Part shown: positions 1 to 10,069 of the stretch, piece by piece
How positions within the stretch are numbered: position 1 is the first letter of the stretch
Layout: each line of letters starts with the position of its first letter
From: Mucidula mucida
Lineage: Eukaryota > Basidiomycota > Agaricomycetes > Agaricales > Physalacriaceae
NCBI GenBank assembly: GCA_015501055.1
Contig: JADNYV010000101.1
Location: 62,001-126,000, forward strand
Length of the DNA stretch: 64,000 nucleotides
Direction: 5' to 3'
Translations under genes and position numbers: made by a program
The notes under the pieces: generated by a model
The model's input: the letters and a program-made list of their open reading frames with translations, nothing else
The model's database searches: none
Told to the model about the DNA's origin: nothing

Positions 1-390
1 TAAAGACATGTCCATTACTCGCACATTTCTCATGGGCCCTGCTGGTCTAGGGGATGGCCCCATCACATGGTTTTTCGGCCGGCTTTGTTTCCGCATAACC
101 ACTTTGGAACATTCCTGCGTCGCAGGTCGCGGTGATGGTATGATGCACGTCCAACATTCAAGTACGTTAAATCGCCCTCGGCTGGAAGCATATACCAACA
201 TCGGCACCCATTCTTGGTTGCCCACAAGGATCCATTGAGTGCTGTCAACGTTATAAGTCAGCCCGGTTCCCTTGATACCGCATGCAGATAGTCGAAGCGT
301 CTGTACTGCAATCATTTTCTCAGAAGTCAACACTTGTGTCTGCGCGAAGAGCTCTAGGTACTGTTTTTACGCACCGATTGGTCTTTGATC
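1..390. other. gene-free stretch
   Basis: Only short overlapping ORFs with no recognisable protein pattern are present. I see no RNA gene or clear repeat before the tandem duplication that begins near 391. Confidence 0.4.
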
Positions 391-1158
391 TTGTGCTTCC
401 ATTCTGGTACGTGGCCGTCTGGTCAAGCAGATAAACCACATAGCTCCCCTCTGTGAGGGATGTATTCTTTTTTGGCACGTGCATCGTCCTCCCAAAGTTC
501 TCCGGCAAGCACTTCTACATGTCTCCCTCACTATCGTGATTTTTGGTAAGCCGGGTTGGTGTCTTCAACTAGGTTTCGTCAAAGGGAGCTGACTGCAGCT
601 CGGTAATGCCTTGAACTGATGTCTGCCTATGCTACAAGGCGATCTCTAATGGCGTATATCGAACATTGCCATCTGTCGCTAATCTCCTCCTAGGGTGAAT
701 GCAAAGGCCATAACACCACATTCCACGGCCGCCAGCTAACACCATATCTCACGGCCGCCTGGCAAAATGCTTTCAATCAACTTTCATCTTGTGCTTCCAT
801 TCTGGTACGTGGCCGTCTGGTCAAGCAGATAAACCACGTAGAGTACCTGAGGCAATGCAATCTTTTTTTGCACGTGTGGCGGCGTCCTCCCAAAGTTCTC
901 CGACGTGTCTTCTGTTCCCTGGCTAGTTAGGATACTGGCTAGCCGTCAATACTTGTGACCCTCGACACCGTGATTTTCTTGCAAGCGAGGTTGGTGTCTT
1001 CTCGGTTTCCTCGGTGAGAGCTGACTGAGACTTGAACTAATGTCTGCCTATGCTACACAACAGCAACAAGGCGATCTCGACCGGCGTGTATCGAACATTG
1101 CCATCTGTCGCTAATCTCCTTTCAGGGTAGATACAAAAGTCATACCCCCACGTTTCAA
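391..1158 (+). repeat. tandem duplication, two ~380-bp units
   Basis: Two direct copies lie about 397 bp apart: unit 1 from about 391 and unit 2 from about 788. Both open with the same ~50 bp (cttgtgcttccattctggta and on through the GTCTGGTCAAGCAG motif) and share later blocks, including cctcccaaagttctccg, atgtctgcctatgctaca and tatcgaacattgccatctgt. They have diverged by substitutions and small indels. The motif GGCCGTCTGGTCAAGCAG resembles a tRNA box A. Unit 2 runs straight into the tRNA-Arg gene at 1159. Unit 1 keeps only the first ~18 nt of that tRNA (753-770). Confidence 0.75.
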
Positions 1159-1238
1159 GGCCGCCTGGCGAAATGGCATCGTGTCTGACTACGAGTAGGT
1201 TGATCAGGAGATTGCAAGTTCGACCCCTGCGGTGGTCA
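1159..1238 (+). tRNA. tRNA-Arg(ACG), 8-nt intron
   Basis: The sequence folds as a tRNA. The acceptor stem GGCCGCC pairs with GGTGGTC through two G-T wobbles. The D stem is GCGA/TCGT. The anticodon stem is TCTGA/TCAGG with loop CTACGA, giving anticodon ACG (Arg). Eight extra bases (gtaggttg) sit after position 37, the normal place for a eukaryotic tRNA intron. The T arm is GCAAG-TTCGACC-CCTGC with one A-C mismatch. A short T run (1258-1261) can act as a Pol III terminator. The mismatch and the very short intron leave some chance that this is a decaying copy. Confidence 0.75.
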
Positions 1239-1239
1239 A

Positions 1240-2980
1240 TAGATTGCTCATCCTGTTGTTTTGACCGGAATTCGTTGTTCCTTTTACTACACGTACCCCT
1301 CAGCCCGCGCAGTGACTAATGGTGAGCGCCGCTGCGCTAAGACCGAGTAAGAGCATCAAGAAGCAATGGCTGTATAGTGGATAGATGTGAATGCAATCCT
1401 TCACGAGGAACAGACGGCATTGGTATCGACGAGAAGTACATCTGTGAACCAAACGTCCTCGACATGAACATCCCTCATCAAACTGAGAAAGCAAGCCTCT
1501 TTGCACTGAATAAGACCCAAAAGAGTCCCGATAACTAGACCTTGTATGAAATCTCGTACTTGTTGGGCTACACCTTGGCCAACTCAAGTTGTTGAGGGCT
1601 GACTACTGTTTCTCCGGCAAATTCCTTTTTATGAACAAAATGATTAACCATCTGTACTAGCAACTTTGAGTTGACAGCGACAAACTGTTTCAAGTTTGAC
1701 AATCTGTCCGCATGACACTTTCTTTTCTATCTAGACTTACCGGGAGAAGAAGAAAAAAGTTGGCGAAAAGTAGAACTGTATGAAGATTTACCCGTTTGAC
1801 CAGACGACCTCAAGGGTCAAGTGAGAAATCGTACATCAGGATCAGTGACATAGCCGAGGAACAGACCTTGTATCAGCCGTGCCGCTTCAAGTCAAAACAC
1901 AGGAGGCATCATGGTCCTCAAAATGAACTAGTTGCATGCCACTCGTATAGTGGAAGGATTACAGCCCGTCGCGAAAGCGAGGACGTACAAAGCCTAACAT
2001 AGATGAGAAAAAACAACCCACATGCGTATCAAAGAACACCTATTCTTTGCGGCGGAGACCTCCATTTGGTCTGTCACCTTCACCGTGAGAGGTTTGTTCT
2101 CCTATACATCCCGCGCGTCGGTGTGTATCCATCCGCCACCAAGTCGAATAGCAGCACTAGTGGTAACACCTCACGTCCTCACCGTTTTCTACCGTCTTCG
2201 TGGGTTCCAAAGTCAAACAGGTACGGCGTAGAGAAGAGAGCGACTCGGGCAGCCTCATGCTAAACCGTCTCACCCGCTCAATCGGGCTGGACGTTGGACA
2301 CCGAGTTGGCTTGTCTCCTTAGTCTTACCAGCGGAGAAGACAGTGGCAGGAGCTCCAGGACAGAGAGACGGAGAAGGCATTTGAAACACAGAACCTGCGG
2401 AAACAAACAAAAGGAGAGCACGACATTGATGGCAAGAGGAAAGCATACTAGATCGCATTCATCCGGATTGGGCAAGTACACGGTTGGCTTCTTCCCACCA
2501 TGTCCACCAGCTTCAGCACGAATTCTCTTCTGCAGTGACGACTCGACAATCTTGGGCGGCGGAAGGAATCAGGCCTCTCTTGGGTCCCAAGCAAGAAAGT
2601 GGGTTTTCTTCGCCTGGCGTTGTGTGAGTTGCTATCCCGCGCTCGCTTCAAAATTCTTGTAAGCTCATTCGGGGCTACAGTTTGTCTATTCGTCGATGTA
2701 TGGCACCACAGCTTTTCATCCGGGAAGAGAAGAGGGGGTGCGTAATATCGTTCTGTCCCTCAGCTTTTCAGTAGATCAGATTCGTACAGTTCTTTCCTCA
2801 ATTCCTTTACCTCGACGCCTCCCCGGCAAAGGAAACTTACGAAGAGGTTCGAGATCTGGATTGGACTTTTTCGCGCTAAGCTTGATCATACGTTATCTGA
2901 ATCGTTCTCTCGCGCTCGATAGAGATGACGGATACCCGAGATAGTGAATCCTTTCAGCGCAGTGGATACATATCTCGTAT
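1240..2980. other. gene-poor stretch with a stray repeat motif
   Basis: No convincing coding region; the ORFs of up to 122 codons have no family-like pattern. One minus-strand copy of the GTCTGGTCAAACGG motif occurs near 1786-1810 (reads cccgtttgaccagac on the plus strand). It belongs to the repeat family described at 2985-4890. Confidence 0.45.
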
Positions 2981-2984
2981 ACGC

Positions 2985-4890
2985 CTCCTGACTGCAGACA
3001 GATTGTCAAATGGTCTGTGGTTGACGATAAGGGAGATGATTACCAGGCCATGATTTTCATTTTTGGTTTCTTCCCGTGCTCCTCACCAGAAATTGAATGT
3101 TTTGTAATGAGCTGCCAGAAGTCGTCGTGGCTACTTGGTCAAGCGGCTCACCGCCATCCGCGCTGCGTAGTTCTGATTTTTTCTTCTGTAGTGCCAGACT
3201 CTCTTCGTCCGGTTTTGTCTGCTCATTCATCAAGGTTCGTGCGGCTCGTCTGGTCGAGCTACAGTTCTTTTTGAAGATGCGGGGGGTAAGCATGGAGTTT
3301 TTGGGACTCGGGGTGCGGCCGGAGAAGAGCTCTCTTGTTGTCTATTCAATTCTCTCACGACTTGTCCTCATCGTGGCTGGTTGGTCAAGCAGCTTGCCGC
3401 TGTCCGCGCGGCGTAGTTCTAATTTTTTTTTCTTCTGCAGTGCCCGCCTTCATCCCAGTACGGTCCGGGCCCCACAGTTCTGGGAAGCCTTGCAAAAAAA
3501 GAACCTGGTTCAAGTGTATTATAGTGGCTTTCTGTTCAATCAGATGCGCACATAGAGGACTAATATGTTGCCAATCAACCAAGATAGTGAATCAGTGAGA
3601 TGGGCCTGCTCAGATCGTCAAACAGTTTGTGATTGTCAGTAAGAGGGATGGTTACAAAACCGTGATTTTCATCTTTTGGTTTCTTTGCGTGCTTCACACC
3701 CGGTACTACTATGCTTGAGGACTTGAGCCTACGGTAACATAGTAAGGATGGCCAGCCGTTATTGAAGGCACAAGGGCAACCTTGCCATTGTGGCTAGTTA
3801 GTCAAGCGGCTCACAGCTGTTGTACTGGAACTGCATAGTTCTGATTTTTTTCTCATGCTGCTAGGCTCTTCCTGTTCTATGTTGTCTGCTGATGCATCAA
3901 GTTCTGTGCAGCTTGTCTGGTTGAGCGGATGAAGCGGGCATGTCGGTTAGTTCCAGGGAACTCTTTTTGTAGTACTCTCTCGCCGCTGTTTGTTCTTCTT
4001 CTGTGGCGAGTTCGGTGTGTGGGCTTGTCCGTCGTTTTTTTGTCCCCACATGGTTGGGAGCCTTTTTTACTTGACGCAGAGGGGTGTGAGCATCAACTCG
4101 GAGAAGAGCTCTCTTGTTGTCTATTGAATCCGCTCTCGACTGTGACTAGTTGGTCAAACAGCTCCCCCCATTGCAAGGTGATTTTACACGGTTTTTTCTT
4201 GCGCTGCCCGGCTCTCTTCGTCCGGTGTTGTCTGCTGATTCATCGGTTTTCGTGTGACTCGTCGGATGAAGCGGGCACTATTGGCCAGGACTGCTGAACT
4301 CTTTTTGTCCCTTCAGTCTCTTTTTGTCTTGTGTGGTGATACTTCGAGGCTGGTGTATGGGCTTGTGGATAAAGCGCTTGGTATTGTTGATGGATGTATA
4401 ACACTTTTTTGTCCACGACAGAGTTTCTTCAGTCGTGGCTGGTTGGGCGAGCGGTTAGCCGTCGCGAGCAGTGAATCCTAAAACGACTTGCCGTCATCGT
4501 GGCTCGTTGGTCAAGCAGCTAACCAGGTACACGTATGATAAGCAGTTCGTTTTTTTCTCGCTTGCGCCAGGTTAGTCTTGGGATTTTTGTCTTGTGTTCG
4601 ACTTTGACGCGGGTTGTCCGGTAGCGCATACGGATTTATAGATTGTGTTTTTCCCCTTCACAGTCTGTGTCGCTGTTGATAGGTCTTTTTCTTTCGTTGT
4701 TCTCCAAAAAAAACCTTGATCTCAATACTGCAAGGGGAGTCATCTGCTTGACTAGATGGCCACGAAGAAGAAGGATTGGCTCCGGAAAGCATTCAGAAGT
4801 CGTACGGATGCTGCGGACAGATTGCGGAACGGTCTGTGGCTGCGATGACTGATATGTGGCATTTCTTTTGCTTCCAGGCAAAGTGAAATC
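2985..4890 (+). repeat. degenerate repeat array, plus orientation (box A-like)
   Basis: Two modules recur. Module 1 is 'cgtggctggttggtcaagcg', seen near 3127, 3372, 3793, 4140, 4434 and 4498. It is often followed by 'gtagttctgatttttt' and then 'ctcttcgtccggt..tgtctgctgattcatc'. Module 2 is 'gcagacagattgtcaaatgg', seen near 2994, 3610 and 4811. The blocks at 3001-3083 and 3613-3693 are clear direct repeats (both read ..accgtgattttcat..ttggtttctt..gtgcttc). The TGGTCAAGCGG core followed by a T-rich tail resembles a tRNA-derived SINE with box A. Box B is at best degenerate, so SINE origin is an inference. Confidence 0.6.
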
Positions 4891-5800
4891 AAGCGGGATA
4901 AGGTAATGGTCGCGAGGAATCGAGGTTTTCGGAGCCTGTGTAGCTTAACAGGTACTAGACTTGGTCTGCGGATTCAAATTTTTTGGCCTTTTGTGGGTCA
5001 AGCGCTGCTTTCTACATTGGCGTGGGCAGATTCATGTCGAGGACGTTTAGTTTATCGGATGTACTTTGATCGCCCGAATGCTTTTTTGAGGAGCGATCAC
5101 ATCACATGATGGGCGACGTGTCTTGTCTTTCGACTGCGACGACGAATTCGGAGGCTCTTCGTCCATTCAGGAATCGGATATAGGATGACATTATGAGGTT
5201 TCCTGTCTATTTTAGCGCGTTCTAGCTCTACGGCGGCGCTAGTGTCAAAGCTGTCGTGTGCAAGCCCCCGATTCTGATGTGACTCGTTATGTCAATGCTA
5301 TCACCGCGTATTGGTATGGTGGTCAATGAAGCTCCATTCTGGGTGCTGATTACCGTTATAGATTCGTCACGCTTTTACTCGAGGGGAATCGTTGCTTCCA
5401 TTTGATTTTGCGACTGCTTCAGGTTGACAGTGGTGTGAGTTGACGTTCCATCGGAGTAGCGAGCGTGTTGCACGCTATCTATGACAGCACAGGCACCGAC
5501 GGCGAGTTAGCGTGCTCGGTAGCATTACCTGGCCGATGCAGGCTTCTAGGCGCGCACTCATCTCCGTGCGCTATCTCCCTGTATCTTGCACGTCCAACGC
5601 ACTGTCGAGCACGCCTACGCGCCTCAAATGCCAGCCAATTTACACACGACACACCGATTACGCGCCCCAGTGATGTATTGGTGACGTCAAGGACTCCCCC
5701 TGACACCCGGTTCTTCTTATCGCGTCTTATGTCCATCCAGGCGTAAACGAGGCTTCCATTCCCAAAGTTCCCCACGTTCCTTCTTACCACCACCACCGCC
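4890..5800. other. intergenic, upstream of the glycosyltransferase gene
   Basis: No gene recognised. It should contain the promoter and 5' leader of the gene at 5801. I see no clear TATA box. The last ~60 bases are C/T-rich (ccaccaccaccgcc just before the ATG), as in many fungal leaders. Confidence 0.4.
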
Positions 5801-8800
5801 ATGGACTACGACCGCTGGGATGCCCTCCTCCATCATATCTTCAAGCAGACGCAGGGCGACGCCTGGTTCCGTCCTCAGGAAGAGTCGCTCACGTCGGGCG
5901 TCGCTCTCCGCGTATCCGATTCCCCACCCACCTTTCGCGTGTTTCCCTACGAAAATATCTATCTCGAGCCATTTGAGGCGGCTGTATGCGCTCTCAATCC
6001 CGTCGTCGCAGTAAAAGTGCGGTCTGCTGCCGTGCACGCTGCCCTGGCAGATGTTCCTCCAGACTCGACGTCGATTTACGTCGACACCAATACCCGGATA
6101 CAGATATTGGAGACGATGCTGCAGCTGCCCCAGGCGGACAAGGAGCAGTGTGCGGCGTTTATTCGGGACGAGCGGGTGTTAGTCGTGTTTACGAGCAGTC
6201 TGGACGCGATTATACCGACATGCCAGGATTTTGAGGATCGGCTGATTAAGCTGTTATGGCGTTCGCGGCCTGGTGGGACTATGAGCATGTCGACGACGTC
6301 GGGGTCGCTCCTGCCGCGCGAGGCGTCGTTCAGCGCGAGCGAGTCTGTTGTACCGTCGACGTCGGGCCATTCCCAGATGCTGTCGAGTCCGCAGGTAAAG
6401 GTGAAAAAGAATTGGTATGGGAAAAAGGTCGGTGTTACTGTGCCGAAGAGGGAGGGTGAGAAGCGGGAGGCCAAGCTATATGCGCCGCTCTACAACGGGC
6501 TTGCTGCGGGCCTTGCGCTCGTTTTCATCGGAAACGGTGTCAAGACGCTGTTACGCGAGTTTCTCCTCGACCAGTCCTATATGCGCTTCATTCTATGCGT
6601 CACACTTCCCCTCCTCTACTGCGTCTCCCTCTTTTTCTGTCTGCAGATCATACAAAATGTCACCATGGCGTGCGTATTTTCTCCCTTTCGCTTATCTCTA
6701 CTCATTTTTTTTCAGCATTGGCCCTATCGCTCATTACCACACAAACTCGAAATACTACTCGGCCGTTCCACCCACTCCAAACGCCGAAGTCGACAATAAC
6801 CTCCCCCATATCACCATTCAGATGCCCGTCTACAAGGAATCTCTTCCCTCCGTTCTCGACCCGTCTTTTGCCTCGATCAAAAAGGCCATGCAGACCTATG
6901 CGCGCCAGGGCGGCACTTCCAGCATCTTTGTCAACGACGATGGCCTGCGTTTACTCAGTATGGCCGACCGTGACGAGCGCATCGCCTACTACGCCACGCA
7001 CGGTATCGCCTGGGTCGCACGGCCAGCACACGGTCTCAACCCTGATGCCGCTAACGACGGGGATGTCGAGAAGGGCTTCAAGAAGCACAAAGGCGGCGAT
7101 CCGTTCGTCCGTGCAGGTCGCTTCAAGAAGGCGAGCAACATGAACTACGCCTTGAGCCTGTCGCTCAAGACCGAGACCCACCTCGAGCGTGTCATGCTCA
7201 ACCGACCACCCCAAGCTGGCTTCCGCATTTCGACTTCGACTTCCAATCACGGCTCTGGTGTTCCCCCGTCGCCGAGCGGGTCTATGGCCCATTTGGGTAC
7301 GCACGGTGGAACATATGGAATGCAGTATATGGGCAAAGATGGCGAGGATATGGGACGGATGCTGAACATTGACGAGGGATTACAAGGCGATATAGAGGAC
7401 ATGGAGGAGCTGGCGCTGCAGATGGCTATGGAGCAGACGTATGAGGAGACTGGCAGTCGCTTTAGACCCTGGGCGGCGTTTGGAAAGGGTATGCGTATGG
7501 GCGAGATCATCTTGCTCGTGGATAGTGACACGATCGTTCCTGAGGTCAGTGTTTTCTTTTCTTCCACTCTGCTTTTTCACTTATGTTGTCGTAGGACTGT
7601 CTCCGCGACGCCGCCCGCGAAATGGCTGCCTCGCCCAATCTTGCCATTATCCAGCACGAATCCGATGTTATGCAGGTCGCTCACCACTACTTCGAGAACG
7701 GTATCGCATACTTCACCAGGCGTATCAACAGGTGTATATCTATGGCGTGTGCAAACGGAGAGGTTGCGCCGTTCGTGGGACATAACGCGTTTCTGCGGTG
7801 GCGTGCCCTACAGGATGCAGCGTTTATCGACAAGCATGACCTGCAGACACGCAGGCGTATCAAGGCTGGAGAGGCGGCGGAAGAGCAGATCTGGAGCGAG
7901 AGCAATGTGTCCGAGGATTTCGATATGGCGTTGAGGTTGCTGTTGAGGGGATACGATATTCGCTGGGCGACGTATTCGAATGGCGGGTTTAAGGAGGGTG
8001 TCAGTTTGACGGTGGACGACGAGCTGAATCGGTGGCAGAAGTATGCATACGGGTGTAACGAGTAAGTCTTCTTCTATCCTTCTATTCCTTACTCACATGC
8101 CGTTTAGACTCCTCTTCAACCCCCTCATTCAGTGGTTCCGTCGCGGCCCCATCGCACACCAGATCCACAAGTTCATGTGGTCCGCCGCGCCGATTCACTA
8201 CAAGATCTCCATGATGGCCTACATGTTCTCGTATTATGGTATCGCCGCCTCTGTCACCATCGCCATCATCAACTACGTCCTGCTCGGCTTCATGCTCCCT
8301 GTCGACAACTTTTACATGCACTCGTTCGAGATCTGGCTCGCGACGACGGTGGTGTTCTTTGGTTCCGGCAATGTTGGATATACACTGCTCGAGTATCGGC
8401 TGGGACACAAAGAGCTGATTCGAGGGTTCTTAGAGAACATTATGTGGATACCGTTCTTGTGAGTTTTCTCTCTGCCTTTCGACGTGTCGCTGACGACTTG
8501 TGTGTAGCTTCTTCTTCTTCGGTGGCCTATCCATACCCGTATCGCAAGCGCTTCTCGCACATCTATTCTCTTACGACATTAGTTGGTCGGCGACGGTCAA
8601 GGAGGTCCAGCGATCCAACTTTTTCAAGGAGATCCCGAAGATCGTGAAGCGCTTCTGGTTCCCGCTCACCGTATCGTTACTCTTGATCGCAGCGATGGTC
8701 ATTCTGTCCACGGGGCTGGTGCCGTATGCGTGGCGCATCGATGGGAGTGCGTGGGCCGTGATCTTTCCGCTGGCGGTTGTCGTGGCATGTCATGTGTTGT

Positions 8801-8894
8801 TCCCAGTAAGTCGTCCCTTTCGCGCGTTTGAGTTCCTGAACCTGACGGATCGTAGATTGTACTAAACCCGTGGTTGATGGTATTTTCTTATTGA
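5801..8894 (+). CDS. family 2 glycosyltransferase, multi-pass membrane
   Basis: Six exons (5801-6669, 6716-7544, 7595-8061, 8108-8458, 8508-8805, 8856-8894) join in frame into about 950 aa. Membrane segments occur before the catalytic part (LALVFIG.., FILCVTLPLLYCVSLFF) and again at the C-terminus, as in processive enzymes. Visible GT2 motifs are the donor-site DSD in LLVDSDTIVPE, the acidic SEDFD, and NRWQKYAYG in the place of the Q/RxxRW motif. A ~100-residue insert in the catalytic part is Gly/Met-rich. Enzymes of this type make extracellular or cell-wall polysaccharide from a nucleotide sugar at the plasma membrane. The polymer cannot be told from sequence. It resembles the fungal Glyco_trans_2_3 group more than classical chitin synthases. 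All introns are GT-AG and no frameshift is seen. Confidence 0.9.
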
Positions 8895-9119
8895 TGGACT
8901 CGGACTCTTTGTTGTGCGCTCCTTTGTTATACACGCTCGTTAGATATGGACTCTGCATAGACTGTTCTAGTGTACTTGCTCTGCCTCTGATTAGACTTTA
9001 TAGATACCCTGTCTGTATATATACAGTGTGTTATACCTGTCGAGAACTCTGCTATTCTGGTTCCTCCGTCTGCCGTTTGGTTTGCGGATCATCTAGGTAT
9101 ACGGACTAAAATTATATGA

Positions 9120-9770
9120 CGATGTCACACTAGGACCCCCGAAAACACTGGGCGAAGGCCTCGGAGTTTTCGGTGAAAACCCCGGTGAAAGAACCTCAAG
9201 AGTTTTAACGATTTTTTTACGTTAAAACGATTTTAAAACTATTTTAACATTCTTTGAAGTATTTCGACCAAAAATTTGAGTGAAATTTGTCTTAAAAATA
9301 TTAGTAAGAACACCAAAAGCCAAATTAGGAAATTTTAGAGTAGTTTTAAGGTTAATATTAGGTTAAAATGATCAGAACTTGTAATTTAACAAGTTTAATA
9401 TGGTTTTCAGCGAAAAAGTCACAAAGAAATCAGAAATAATATAGTTAAAACTTTGAGAAGATAGTCAGGAGAGATTTTATGATATATTTAGAGAGTATTA
9501 ATAAATTTTTATAAGGGAATTTTTGGTGAGAATATTAGAAAAGAGGTTCAGAGGATTTTGACTGAAAAAAAAGATGAAAATTGTGTAAAGAATGGTAAGA
9601 TGCAAAACTAAGAGATCTTTAGAGAATTTTCGCCATCGTAAGGTGAAATTTCTTAAAAAGTGTTTCAAGAGTTTTTGATGAAAATAGAACTAAAAAATAG
9701 AGTGAAAAGTAAGGTGAAAACGTCAAAACCAAAAGCGCGATAATACAAGAAGTACTGTCATCAGTGAAAG
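9120..9770. other. AT-rich, A/G-skewed tract
   Basis: GC content falls sharply against its neighbours, and the plus strand is dominated by A and G runs with recurring ggtgaaa and gattttaaa words. There are no ORFs. It lies between the end of the glycosyltransferase gene and the tandem repeats beside the hAT transposase, so it may be the left, non-coding end of that transposon or an older decayed insert. Confidence 0.55.
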
Positions 9771-9777
9771 GTCACTA

Positions 9778-10000
9778 TACTCAACACAAGGCCCAGGCAA
9801 GGAGTACCGCTGTCAATGCGAGGTCAACACCGTCAATGCAAGGAGTACCGCAGTCAATGCAGGATCAACGCAAGGAGTACCGCTGTCAATGCGAGGTCAA
9901 CACCGTCAACGCAAGGAGTACCACCGTCAATGCAAGATCAACGCAAGAAGTACCGCAGTCAATGCGGGGTCAACACCGTCAACGCAAGGAGTACCGCACT
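9778..10000 (+). repeat. short tandem repeats
   Basis: Units built from 'gtcaatgc', 'aggtcaacaccgtcaacgc' and 'aaggagtaccgc' follow each other with small changes. The repeats end just before the 3' end of the hAT transposase. Subterminal repeats of this kind are usual in hAT elements, where the transposase binds them. Confidence 0.7.
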
Positions 10001-10053
10001 CATGCGTTGACCCCGCATTGATGGCGGTACTCCTTGCGTTGATCTTGCATTGA
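9927..10053. repeat. ~50-bp inverted repeat (hairpin)
   Basis: The arm at about 9927-9974 (gtcaatgcaagatcaacgca..) is repeated in reverse complement at about 10004-10053 with only three or so mismatches and a ~30-nt spacer. A perfect 15-nt palindrome (aatgtacagtacatt, 10056-10070) follows and touches the transposase stop codon. The hairpin could mark the terminal region of the transposon or give a stem-loop at the end of its transcript. Confidence 0.75.
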
Positions 10054-10069
10054 CTAATGTACAGTACAT

